Origin: Ornithinimicrobium sufpigmenti | GTDB lineage: Bacteria; Actinomycetota; Actinomycetes; Actinomycetales; Dermatophilaceae | Direction: 5' to 3' | Length of the DNA stretch: 64,000 bases | Assembly (NCBI RefSeq): GCF_004322775.1 | Contig: NZ_CP036403.1 | Span: 3,286,001-3,350,000 of the forward strand | Shown here: positions 25,236 to 35,021 of the stretch, one piece after another | Numbering within the stretch: the first letter of the stretch is position 1 | Layout of the letters: the number at the start of each line of letters is the position of its first letter | Notes under the pieces: generated by a model | The model's input: the letters and a program-made list of their open reading frames with translations, nothing else | What the model was told of the DNA's origin: nothing | The model's database searches: none | Made by a program: the position numbers and the translations under genes

Positions 25236-26203
25236 GTCTGCTGCCCCGGTGTCTCCGGGCGCCCCGACGTGAGCTCCGCCGAGTCGTGCGCCACGTAGTA
25301 GGTCGGCCGGGCCAGCTGGGCGGTGTACATGCGGCCGACGTACTCACCCAGGATGCCCAGGCACAGCAGCTGGGTGCCGCCGACGAAGGTGACGATCACG
25401 ATGGTGGAGGCCCACCCGGGGACGGTGAGGCCGACGGCATACCCGATCAGGGCGTAGGCGAGCAGCAGCATCGCGACCACGAAGCCCAGCACGCCGGTCC
25501 ACGTCGCCAGCCGCAGGGGCGCGATGCTGGCGCCGGTGATGCTGTCGACCGCCAGGCGCAGCATCTTGGCCAGCGGGTACTTGGACCGCCCGGCTGCCCG
25601 CTGCTCGCGGCGGTAGGTGAGCACGCCGCTGGGGAAGCCGAGCTGGGGCACGACCAGCCGGAGCACCCGGTGGTGCTCGGGCAGCGCGTTGACGGCGTCC
25701 ACCGTCGCGCGCGACATCAACCGGTAGTCCCCGGCGTGCCTGGGCCCGTGGTCGGCGCCGAGGCGGCGCATCGTGTCGTAGTAGCCACGGGCGGTGACCC
25801 GCTTGAAGGCGGTGTCGGTCGTGCGGTCCGAACGCGCGCCGTAGACGACGTCGAGCTGCTCGTCCCGGGCGAGTCGCAGCATGTCGCCGATCAGCTCCGG
25901 CGGGTCCTGCAGGTCGGCGTCGATGGTGACCACGTAGTCACCCCGCGACCGGGCCAGCCCTGCGGAGATCGCTGCCTGGTGCCCGGCGTTCGCGCGTAGC
26001 CGCAGCACCCGCAGCTCGGGCCAGGTATGCCGGTGCTGCTGCAGCAGGATCGGGGTGCGGTCGCGGCTGCCGTCGTCGACGACGAGGACCTCGTAGGGCA
26101 CACCCAGCCCGTCGACCACGGGGCGTAGCCGTTCCACGAACAGCGGCAGCACGTCCTCCTCGTCGAACATGGGCACGACGACCGTCAGCACCGGCTGCGG
26201 CAT
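25232..26203 (-). CDS. GT2-family glycosyltransferase (polyprenyl-phosphate type) with two membrane spans
   Basis: 323-residue GT-A enzyme. The catalytic domain has VVVPMFDEEDVL, VDDGSRDRT and the metal-binding DADLQDP; two C-terminal membrane spans (about residues 230-300) place it with CsbB/GtrB-type enzymes that load a sugar onto undecaprenyl phosphate. The product would then be flipped and used for cell-wall decoration; the sugar is unknown. ATG at 26203 with GGAG upstream; the frame extends further but without support. No GtrA flippase gene is adjacent. Confidence 0.87.
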   Translation of the reverse strand: MPQPVLTVVVPMFDEEDVLPLFVERLRPVVDGLGVPYEVLVVDDGSRDRTPILLQQHRHTWPELRVLRLRANAGHQAAISAGLARSRGDYVVTIDADLQDPPELIGDMLRLARDEQLDVVYGARSDRTTDTAFKRVTARGYYDTMRRLGADHGPRHAGDYRLMSRATVDAVNALPEHHRVLRLVVPQLGFPSGVLTYRREQRAAGRSKYPLAKMLRLAVDSITGASIAPLRLATWTGVLGFVVAMLLLAYALIGYAVGLTVPGWASTIVIVTFVGGTQLLCLGILGEYVGRMYTAQLARPTYYVAHDSAELTSGRPETPGQQT

Positions 26204-26378
26204 GGCTGCTCCGTTCGACGTGCGGTGGGCGGACGTGCACGCCTGGTCCTGCCAGGGTGGTCGAGGGGCGGGAGCGGCGTGATTCACCCGGCATCTTACG
26301 TGGGGCCGGGTCGCAGGCCGGGGCCACAAGGCATACGGTGGGACCACGGACCCCCTCCCCTCCACAGAAGGAGCGACC

Positions 26379-27029
26379 ATGCACCCCACCCATGTCCCGC
26401 TGCGCGTCGCCACCGGCGCCTACATCCTGAACTCCGGCATCAACAAGCTCAAGGCCGAGCCGGAGGAGCAGGAGCAGATGCACGGGTGGGCGTCCGGTGT
26501 CTACCCGATCCTCAAGGACCTGAAGCCGGCCGAGTTCGGCAAGCTGCTCGCCTACGGCGAGATCGGCCTGGGTGCGGCGCTGCTCATCCCCAAGGTGCCG
26601 TCCGCCGTGGCCGGCGCTGGCCTGGCCGGCTTCGGTGCCGCGCTGACCGGGATGTACCTGAAGACCCCGGGCATGACCCAGGACGACGGGATCCGCCCGA
26701 CCGCCGAGGGCACCTCGCTGGCCAAGGACGTCTGGCTGGTGGGCGCCGGTCTGACCCTGGCGCTGCAGTCCTTCCTCTCCGGCACCAAGAGCGCGGCCAA
26801 GAACGTCGTGGGCGGCGTCACCGGCGCGGCCGGTGCGGTGGCCGGCGGCGTCACCGGCGCGGCGAGCTCGGTGGGCCACGGCATCACCGGCGCGCTGAGC
26901 TCCGGCAGCTCCAAGAGCAAGAGCGGGGTGTCCGGCCTGATCGGCTCGGCCATGTCGACCGCGCACGACAAGCGCGAGGACCTGGCCGACGCCCTGGCCG
27001 ACCTCGCCGACTCCCTCGTGCGTCGCTGA
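26379..27029 (+). CDS. DoxX-like/conserved actinobacterial membrane protein
   Basis: 216-residue protein. The N-terminal half (LRVATGAYILNSGINKL, then EIGLGAALLIPKVPSAVAG) has hydrophobic helices like DoxX-type proteins; a third follows DVWLVGAGLTLALQSFL. The C-terminal third is Gly/Ala/Ser-rich with repeated GGVTGAA units and ends in an amphipathic helix (DLADALADLADSL). AGAAGGAG ribosome site before ATG 26379. A hairpin terminator follows. Function unknown. Confidence 0.75.
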   Translation: MHPTHVPLRVATGAYILNSGINKLKAEPEEQEQMHGWASGVYPILKDLKPAEFGKLLAYGEIGLGAALLIPKVPSAVAGAGLAGFGAALTGMYLKTPGMTQDDGIRPTAEGTSLAKDVWLVGAGLTLALQSFLSGTKSAAKNVVGGVTGAAGAVAGGVTGAASSVGHGITGALSSGSSKSKSGVSGLIGSAMSTAHDKREDLADALADLADSLVRR

Positions 27030-27064
27030 CCCGACCTCTCCTCCGTCGCTGACCCGACCTCCTC

Positions 27065-27094
27065 GCGCCCCCGTGACCCTCGTTCCGGGGGCGC
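27065..27094 (+). terminator. Hairpin terminator after the DoxX-like gene
   Basis: An 8-bp stem (GCGCCCCC / GGGGGCGC) with a 14-base loop, 35 bases after the stop; followed by TTGGT and no T-run. Confidence 0.6.
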
Positions 27095-27192
27095 TTGGTC
27101 GTGCCCCCGCTCGCGTGGCCGCCTCGCTCACCACGCTGTCCTCGGAGCACTGACCGCCGGGGACGCCCAGGTCCCGAAGGAACCGGACAGCC

Positions 27193-27228
27193 CCGACACC
27201 TCCGACACCCCCGACACCCCCGACACCC
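27193..27228. repeat. 9-bp tandem repeat, four units
   Basis: Four copies of CCGACACC plus one variable base in a row, in the 214-base gap between the DoxX-like gene and the end of the DUF222 gene. No gene is seen there. Confidence 0.85.
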
Positions 27229-27243
27229 CGAGAGCAACCCTGT

Positions 27244-29112
27244 CTACGCCGCCTCGTCCGGTTCCGCAGAGACCTGCCGATCCGTCACCACCTCCCAGGT
27301 ACCGCGTCGGGGGTCGTCCCACGCCACCTCGTCACCGAAGGCGTCATCCCAGGTGTCGGACGACCCGCCGCCGGTCATGACGGAGGCTGACGCCGGATCC
27401 TGCTGCCTCCAGTAGGCGATCAGCTCCGCCGTCACTGCGCTGATGTCCAGAGGCTCGCCGAACCAGCCGCCGGTCACGGTCCGAGGACCGATGGTCCGCT
27501 GCGCGAGGATGCGGTCCGCCTGCCCAGCGACGGCGGGAGCAGGGTGGATGACGTCGTCGGAGGTCGCGTCGACGAACTCGAACTGCTGGTCGCCGAGGGC
27601 GGTGATCCGCAGTCGACCTAGGTGCACCGCACGATGGCACGCGCTGCACAGCAGGACGGCGTTGTCGAGGTCGGTCAGTCCGCCGTGCCACCAGTACACG
27701 ACATGGTGGGCGTGCAGGAAGCGGGTCCGACCGCATCCGGGGGTCTGGCAGCAGCCGTCCCCCAGCCGCAGTGCCTTGAGCTGGGTCGCGGAGAACAGGC
27801 GACGTCTGCGGCCGTACGCCAACACCGAGCCCTTCGCTCCCTGCACCACGCACCGGGCGGAGGCTCCGCACAGCACCTCCTCCCCGGCGTCCTTGTCGAG
27901 GACCGGCCCCTCGTCCGCGCTGACCCGGCCGGTTCGACCGCCGTCCACCTCTGATGCCTGTCCCCCGTCGTCCGCGACGTGCAGGTAGATGACCTCGGCG
28001 GCCGCAGCGTGGGCAGGAGCATGCTGAGCGGCCAGTCCTATCTGCGCCAGCGCGATCAGGGCCGGCCCGGCGTCCGACGGCGGCGGGGCGGTGCGGTCCA
28101 CGGCGTCCGAGGATCCACCCGGATCGACCGGCTCACCCCTCCCGCCCCTATCCTGCTGCTGACCTTCTTCGGCCCTTCCTCCGTCCTCGTGCTGCTGCGT
28201 CCGGATGCGCTCCAGCTCCGCCCTGGTCAGGGCCGCCAGGAGGACCTTCCCGTCGGCTCCCCCGAAACGGCCCCACACGACAAGTTCGTCCGTCTCCTCA
28301 TCCCACCGCCATCGAAGCCGTTGCGACGGGGCCGTTCGCGGCTCGCCGACCGCGCCGGGCTCAGCGGAAGGCTGGCCTGATCCGCCGGGCCTCGTCTCGG
28401 CCGCCGCCCCGTGACCCGGCTCCTGCGCTCGAGCCCCCTGTTGATCCGGCTCCTGCGTTGGTGGCCTTTCCTCACCCGATCCCTGCGCTCCAGGCTCCGG
28501 CTCCTCCGGTGTCGGCGCCTCACCCTCCGCGCCGCTGTCTCGCCCTTCCACGCCCTCCTCGCCCGGCTCGCCGCGTGTTGGACCGGCACCACCTGACTGC
28601 GGGTCCCATGGCCGCGGCTTCGGCAGCGGCACCTTGCGAAGGCCCGCCACGACCCGCTCGACGTGGGCCGCGGGCGCGTTCTTGGCCATCCTGGCCAGGC
28701 TGTCCTCGTTCATCGGCGTCGCCACCCGCGTCAGCGCCCGCACCTTGGAGAAGGACAGCTCCCCCGCCTCGAACGCTCGGCTGATCGACGGTAGCCGCCG
28801 GAGCGCTCGCGCCATGCGGATGTGCTCCTGAGCAGTGCGCAAACTCATCCCGGCTCGCCACGACAACCACTGTGCGAGGGAGCGGATTCCCGGGCCACCC
28901 CAGCCGCCCCAGGCGTCGAACTCCCCCAGCAGCCGGAGAAACCGGGCCTCGGCCGCAGCGATCTGTCCCGCCAGCTGGGCGATCTCATCACCCAGGGCTG
29001 CCAGGTCGTCCTGGGTCGGGCGTGCTGAGCCCATCCCGGCGGTGACGCGGCGTCCGGCCTCTCCCCCAGTATCGGCCGACTCGGCAGCGCTCTTCTCGAT
29101 CCTCTTCTCCAT
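27244..29112 (-). CDS. DUF222/HNH endonuclease-domain protein (13E12-repeat type)
   Basis: 622-residue protein of the multi-copy actinobacterial DUF222-HNH family. DUF222 helices occupy the first 165 residues (RFLRLLGEFDAWGGWGG, LAQWLSWRAGMSLRTAQEHI); residues about 168-263 are a disordered Glu/Pro/Gly/Gln-rich insert; DUF222 resumes at RLRWRWDEETDELVVWG; the HNH nuclease is near residues 440-500, with HAHHVVYWWHGG, DNAVLLCSACH and zinc-like Cys pairs. Start at ATG 29112 preceded by AAGGAGG. Nuclease activity is likely but its biological role in this family is not settled; many copies are thought to spread as repeats. Confidence 0.88.
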   Translation of the reverse strand: MEKRIEKSAAESADTGGEAGRRVTAGMGSARPTQDDLAALGDEIAQLAGQIAAAEARFLRLLGEFDAWGGWGGPGIRSLAQWLSWRAGMSLRTAQEHIRMARALRRLPSISRAFEAGELSFSKVRALTRVATPMNEDSLARMAKNAPAAHVERVVAGLRKVPLPKPRPWDPQSGGAGPTRGEPGEEGVEGRDSGAEGEAPTPEEPEPGAQGSGEERPPTQEPDQQGARAQEPGHGAAAETRPGGSGQPSAEPGAVGEPRTAPSQRLRWRWDEETDELVVWGRFGGADGKVLLAALTRAELERIRTQQHEDGGRAEEGQQQDRGGRGEPVDPGGSSDAVDRTAPPPSDAGPALIALAQIGLAAQHAPAHAAAAEVIYLHVADDGGQASEVDGGRTGRVSADEGPVLDKDAGEEVLCGASARCVVQGAKGSVLAYGRRRRLFSATQLKALRLGDGCCQTPGCGRTRFLHAHHVVYWWHGGLTDLDNAVLLCSACHRAVHLGRLRITALGDQQFEFVDATSDDVIHPAPAVAGQADRILAQRTIGPRTVTGGWFGEPLDISAVTAELIAYWRQQDPASASVMTGGGSSDTWDDAFGDEVAWDDPRRGTWEVVTDRQVSAEPDEAA

Positions 29113-29378
29113 CTCGCCCCTCCTTCCCCACCCGGCCCCTCCGGGCTGTGCCTGCACGCTAGCGGCGAGGCCCGACATACCCTCCAGAACGGGCTGCCAA
29201 CGCCGTGACCTGCGGTGATGAGGCGTTCCGCGGAACGTTATCTCCTCGGCCCTCCCACCTCGGCGCTGTCACCTCGACCTTCGCGACCGCCCAACCCGCA
29301 CGGCTCGACCATCAGTGCCGGGCCCGGCCGCCCGCATGGCACAGTGGAGTCTCCGCCTGCCACAAGGAGCCCCGCACG

Positions 29379-30092
29379 ATGACCTCGCCCGTCGCGGCAC
29401 TCGCCGAACCGCTGCTGGACCGGTGGCTCTCCGACGCGGCCCAGCTGGCGCCGGACGCCGGGCGAGACCTGTGGCTGGCCGAAGGCTCGCTGCTGCTACG
29501 CGGCTGGTCCGAGCCGCACCGGAGCTACCACACCGCCGAGCACCTCGCCGAGACGCTGGCCGCGGTGGACGAGCTGGAGGAAGCAGGCGAGGTGGACGCC
29601 GACGAGGCGCTGGTGGTGCGGGGAGTCCTCTGGTACCACGACCTCGTCTACGACCCTCGCGCCGCGGCGGGCAGCAACGAGCACCGCTCGGCCATGATGG
29701 CGCGCGACCACCTCCACCGGCTGGGGGTGCACACCGCGACCGTCGAGGTCATCGAGGCGGGGGTGCTGATGACCTTCGGCCACGAGGTCCCGTCGCGCGC
29801 GGCGACGCCCCGGGTGCTGGACGCCGTGCACGACGCGGACCTGTGGATCCTCGGTGCCCCCGTCGAGCGCTACGCGGCCTACCGCAGGCAGGTGCGTCGG
29901 GAGTACGCCCACGTGCCCGACCCTGACTTCGCTCGCGGCCGGGCCGCGATCATGGGTCCCTTCCTGCACCGCGAGCGCCTCTACCGCACCTCGCACGCCC
30001 ACCTGGCCTGGACCGACCGGGCTCGTGCCAACCTCGCCGCCGAGCTCGCCGACCTCTCCACCGACCCCGGAGCACCACCCGATGGGGTATGA
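29379..30092 (+). CDS. HD-domain metal-dependent phosphohydrolase
   Basis: 237-residue all-helical protein of the predicted HD superfamily phosphohydrolases. Metal-binding residues are seen in RSYHTAEHL (about residue 48) and WYHDLVYDP (about 87), followed by a histidine in EHRSAMMARDHL. Substrate unknown. ATG with AAGGAG ribosome site. The 266 bases upstream, divergent from the DUF222 gene, show no gene. Its last 11 bases overlap the start of the AlkD-like gene, so the two are probably co-translated. Confidence 0.83.
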   Translation: MTSPVAALAEPLLDRWLSDAAQLAPDAGRDLWLAEGSLLLRGWSEPHRSYHTAEHLAETLAAVDELEEAGEVDADEALVVRGVLWYHDLVYDPRAAAGSNEHRSAMMARDHLHRLGVHTATVEVIEAGVLMTFGHEVPSRAATPRVLDAVHDADLWILGAPVERYAAYRRQVRREYAHVPDPDFARGRAAIMGPFLHRERLYRTSHAHLAWTDRARANLAAELADLSTDPGAPPDGV

Positions 30093-30804
30093 CGTCGCGT
30101 TCGGCTATGACGTCGCGCTCGTCGACGCGGTCCGCTCGGCCCTGACCGAGGCGGCGGACCCTGACCGCGCCGCCGGGCAGCAGGCCTACATGAAGAGCGC
30201 GATGCCCTTCCACGGCATCACCACCCCCGACCTGCGGCGGATCCTCGTCCCGGTCCTGCGGCAGCATGCCCCCGACGACCGACTGGTCTGGGAGGCCACC
30301 GTGCGCGAACTGTGGGACGGCGCCACCCATCGTGAGCAGCGGTATGCCGCGCTCGCCCTCGCCCAGCACCGGTCAGCGCGGGCGTGGCAGGACCCCTCCG
30401 TGCTCACGCTCCACCGGCACCTCGTCGTGACCGGTGCATGGTGGGACCTGGTCGACCAGATCGCCACCCGCCTGGTCGGGCCGGTGCTGCTGAGGCACCG
30501 GAGGAGTGTCACACCGGTCATCGAGGCGTGGGCCGGTGCGGACGACCTCTGGCTTCGCCGCACGGCGATCCTGTCCCAGCTGGGGCACCGCGAGGAGACC
30601 GACACCGCCCTGCTGGAGCGCTGCATCGCGGCGAACCTCACCGACAGCGACTTCGGTGACCGGTTCTTCGTGCGGAAAGCGATCGGCTGGGCGCTACGCC
30701 AGCACGCGAGGACCGACCCAGCCTGGGTCGTAAACCTCCTCGAGCGGTATGCCGACCGGCTGAGCCCGCTCAGCCGCCGCGAGGCGCTGAAGCACCTGGG
30801 GTGA
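30082..30804 (+). CDS. AlkD-like DNA alkylation repair protein (HEAT-like repeats)
   Basis: 240-residue alpha-helical protein of the AlkD family, DNA glycosylases that remove 3- and 7-alkylpurines. Seen: YMKSAMPFHGITTPDLRRI, WDLVDQIA, WLRRTAILSQLGHREETD and SDFGDRFFVRKAIGWALRQ, matching helices with the DNA-binding Trp/Asp cleft. The N-terminus duplicates GYDVA (an exact 12-base unit twice), which hints at start ambiguity or slippage. ATG at 30082 lies inside the end of the HD-domain gene. Confidence 0.87.
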   Translation: MGYDVAFGYDVALVDAVRSALTEAADPDRAAGQQAYMKSAMPFHGITTPDLRRILVPVLRQHAPDDRLVWEATVRELWDGATHREQRYAALALAQHRSARAWQDPSVLTLHRHLVVTGAWWDLVDQIATRLVGPVLLRHRRSVTPVIEAWAGADDLWLRRTAILSQLGHREETDTALLERCIAANLTDSDFGDRFFVRKAIGWALRQHARTDPAWVVNLLERYADRLSPLSRREALKHLG

Positions 30805-30834
30805 CGCGTGGGCGCCCCGGCCGGTCGGCTCTGG

Positions 30835-31611
30835 TCAGGGTCCCTGCGGCCGGTCGCGCCACCGGGCCAGGAGCGGCCAGAACACCTGCCCGCCGGCGCG
30901 CCGCTCCGCCTCTGTCCAGGACAGCCACTCTGCCTCGGCGATCTCGGTCGGGTCTGGGCGCAGCGGCTCGGGCGCGGGCAGCGGGGCACCGAAGACAGCC
31001 AGGTGGTTGGTCTGGTCCCAGGGCGGGGGTGCCGCGGCCTGGGAGGGGAAGAGGATCCGCTGGTAGCCGACCGGCACCAAGTGGTCGGGGTCCAGGCTCA
31101 GGCCCACCTCCTCGCGGAGCTCACGGACGGCGGTCTGTCGGACGGTCTCGCCGGGGTCACGCTTACCTCCGGGCGCGGCCCAGCCCTGTCGGCTGGTGTT
31201 GCGCACGAGCAGGAGCAGGTCGGCGGTGGTCACCAGGATCACGGCGGCCCCGGCCGACGAGGGTGGCTCCAGTGCCGAGGCCACGACCTCGACGACGTGC
31301 TCGTCGGGGATCCACTCCAGCCCGTTCGGGCGCCGCCCCAGGGGCCGCTCGCCCCGCCGCTTGCGGAAGCGCAGCCCGCTGTCCCGCAGGCGTCGGGCCA
31401 GCTCGCCCGCCGGCACCGGCACGGCGCCCGCGGCGACGGCGTCGGCATACCGCTCCTGCGGCACGTCGTAGTGGTCGCCCTCGAAGGCCTGCGGCGGCAG
31501 TCCCGCCCGCCGGGCAACCTCGTGCAGCTCCTCGAGGGAGGTGTCGCTGGCGAGGTGGGAGAAGAGGCGCCCGTGCGCGGCCCAGGCTGGCGGGTCGATG
31601 AGCACGGTCAC
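30835..31611 (-). CDS. DUF4031-Nudix fusion hydrolase
   Basis: 258-residue two-domain protein. Residues 1-85 match DUF4031 (VLIDPPAWAAHGRLFSHL, GDHYDVPQERY); residues about 118-250 are a Nudix domain with the box GGKRDPGETVRQTAVRELRE. The GTG start at 31611 follows from the conserved DUF4031 opening. Convergent with the AlkD-like gene (30-base gap) and divergent from the WXG100 gene. Substrate unknown. Confidence 0.87.
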   Translation of the reverse strand: MTVLIDPPAWAAHGRLFSHLASDTSLEELHEVARRAGLPPQAFEGDHYDVPQERYADAVAAGAVPVPAGELARRLRDSGLRFRKRRGERPLGRRPNGLEWIPDEHVVEVVASALEPPSSAGAAVILVTTADLLLLVRNTSRQGWAAPGGKRDPGETVRQTAVRELREEVGLSLDPDHLVPVGYQRILFPSQAAAPPPWDQTNHLAVFGAPLPAPEPLRPDPTEIAEAEWLSWTEAERRAGGQVFWPLLARWRDRPQGP

Positions 31612-31722
31612 GCAGCGACCTTACCCGCGGGCAGGTGCGGTGCTGCCGTCAAGCCTCACCCATGGACAGCCGAGCATCCGGGCCGTCGACGCCGTCGTCG
31701 ATCGCTGTCGACCGAGCAGCAC

Positions 31723-31731
31723 TGTGGATAA
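31723..31731. promoter_or_regulatory. Single DnaA-box-like site
   Basis: TGTGGATAA, the complement of the consensus DnaA box TTATCCACA, in the divergent region upstream of the WXG100 gene. It is isolated, so it is not evidence of an origin. Confidence 0.35.
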
Positions 31732-31813
31732 CTCCTGCGGGACGTGACCACCCCGGCCTAGCGTCAGGTGCACCGGGTGGCAGACCGTCGCCCACCACTG
31801 GAGGGGATGAACC

Positions 31814-32110
31814 ATGAGCAACACCTTTGCCGTCGACACCGCCCGGATCGCTGCCGCGTCCGGGGACATCGAGCGCATCGCGGCCAGCATCGAGTCCGAG
31901 GTCCGCGCGATGATGGCCAAGCTCAACGCGCTGCAGGACTGCTGGCGGGGCTCGGCCGCGGGTCAGTTCCACACGGTGACCCAGGACTGGAGCGCCACGC
32001 AGGAACGGGTGCGGACGAGCCTGCAGCAGATCTCCACGACGCTGCGCACCGCGGGCCAGGACTACGAGCTGGTCGAGCAGACCAACCGGATGCGCTTCAC
32101 GCCGGCCTGA
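31814..32110 (+). CDS. WXG100-family (ESX-type) small protein, orphan
   Basis: 98-residue helical-hairpin protein with the WXG turn in CWRGSAAGQF (Trp44) and flanking amphipathic helices; the C-terminal helix has AGQDYELVE, close to the YxxxD/E export signal of type VII substrates. GGAGGGG ribosome site. No EccC-type ATPase, partner WXG gene or LXG toxin is in the window, so it would use a secretion system encoded elsewhere or have another role. Confidence 0.88.
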   Translation: MSNTFAVDTARIAAASGDIERIAASIESEVRAMMAKLNALQDCWRGSAAGQFHTVTQDWSATQERVRTSLQQISTTLRTAGQDYELVEQTNRMRFTPA

Positions 32111-32190
32111 CCCGGCTCCCGCCCCGACCCCCGACCCCCGGCGGCGTGGCTGCCCCTGGCGTCACCCCGAGCCATGGCCCCGGGACGCCG

Positions 32191-32229
32191 CAGGGCGGCC
32201 CCCGCAGCAGATCTGCGAGGGCCGCCCTG
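32191..32229. terminator. Bidirectional hairpin between WXG100 gene and groEL
   Basis: A perfect 11-bp stem (CAGGGCGGCCC / GGGCCGCCCTG) around a 17-base loop, between the convergent WXG100 and groEL genes, suited to end both transcripts. Confidence 0.7.
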
Positions 32230-32277
32230 TCGTGCTCGTCGCCGGGCTCCGGTCGAGCCGCCCGGCGGGAGGCTGGA

Positions 32278-34048
<1,771 letters not shown>

Positions 34049-34056
34049 GTCCATCA

Positions 34057-34083
34057 TTAGCACTCGACCCCCTTGAGTGCAAA
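34057..34083. promoter_or_regulatory. CIRCE-like element 2 (HrcA site) upstream of groEL
   Basis: TTAGCACTC, nine bases, GAGTGCAAA. One arm is perfect consensus and the other keeps GAGTGC. It lies eight bases upstream of element 1 and only eleven bases from the end of the preceding MBL gene. Confidence 0.87.
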
Positions 34084-34094
34084 TGCCAGGCGGG

Positions 34095-34931
34095 CTAGTG
34101 CCGCAGCTCCAGGACCCGCACCGCCGCCTCGCGCAGGGTGTGCGTCTCCAGCCCGATCCCCCGGCACGCGCTGACGAAGGCCTCGACCCCGACGCCGCCG
34201 TCCGAGACGACCTCGGAGCACCGTGCGGCCAGCTCGGCCAGGACGTCCGCCTGCTCGTCGACGAAGGCGCGGTCCACCACGTCACCGTGCCCCGGGACCC
34301 AGAGGTCGGCGTCCGCCGCAGGGGCCTTGGCCGCCAGCCCACGCAGGGTCTGCGCCCACTCCAGCGGGAAGGAGTCCTCCATCGCCGGGTCCGCGCCCTC
34401 CTCGACGAGGTCGCCGGCGAAGACCACCCCGACGTCCGGCGCCGCCACCGCCAGGTCGTGGTCGGTGTGCCCGCGGCCGGCGTAGAGCAGCTCCACGCTG
34501 CGCCCGCCCAGGTCGACCGTGGTGTCCCCCTCGACCAGGTAGAAGGGCAGGACGATCTCGGTGGCGGCCATCGCGTTGGCCATGTCGTCGCGCTGCGTGC
34601 GACGCAGATGGGCGACGACCTGCTCGCGCTGGTCCTCCCCCGAGCGGCGCAGCTCCTCGGCCGCACCGACGTGAGCGTAGATCTGGGAGTCGCGGAAGGC
34701 GGAGTTGCCGAAGCAGTGGTCGTAGTGCGCGTGCGTGTTGACCACGACGACCTCCCGGTCGGTGACCTCGCGCACCGCGGCGAGCAGCTCCATACCGTGC
34801 TCGTGGAAGCTGCGCGTGTCCACGAGCAGCGCCCGCTGCTCGCCCACGACGAGGCCGCAGTTGAGGTTGAGCTCCTCGTGCCGGCGCACGTACACGCCGG
34901 TCGCGATCTGCCGGAAGGTCACCTCAGCCAT
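34095..34931 (-). CDS. MBL-fold metallo-hydrolase
   Basis: 278-residue metallo-beta-lactamase-fold hydrolase. The zinc motif HxHxDH is in VNTHAHYDHCFGN, the third ligand in GRGHTDHDL, the bridging Asp in FAGDLVEEG and the last His in VPGHGDVV. Such proteins hydrolyse thioesters, lactones or phosphoesters; substrate unknown. It ends eleven bases before the CIRCE region, so groEL is not simply read through from it without crossing the HrcA sites. Confidence 0.87.
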   Translation of the reverse strand: MAEVTFRQIATGVYVRRHEELNLNCGLVVGEQRALLVDTRSFHEHGMELLAAVREVTDREVVVVNTHAHYDHCFGNSAFRDSQIYAHVGAAEELRRSGEDQREQVVAHLRRTQRDDMANAMAATEIVLPFYLVEGDTTVDLGGRSVELLYAGRGHTDHDLAVAAPDVGVVFAGDLVEEGADPAMEDSFPLEWAQTLRGLAAKAPAADADLWVPGHGDVVDRAFVDEQADVLAELAARCSEVVSDGGVGVEAFVSACRGIGLETHTLREAAVRVLELRH

Positions 34932-35021
34932 GCCTTCCAGTGTATGAAGGGGCGCGCGCGCCCCGGGCGGGAGCGGGCCGCGAGGACGGGTGGGAGGACG
35001 GGGCGGTGGGGAGGCCGCGCA

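Noticed and set aside
31723..31731. Replication origin
   Set aside because: Only one DnaA-box-like word, no A/T-rich unwinding region and no dnaA/dnaN nearby.
31814..32110. Type VII secretion locus
   Set aside because: Only a single WXG100 gene; no EccB/C/D/E or mycosin gene in the window.
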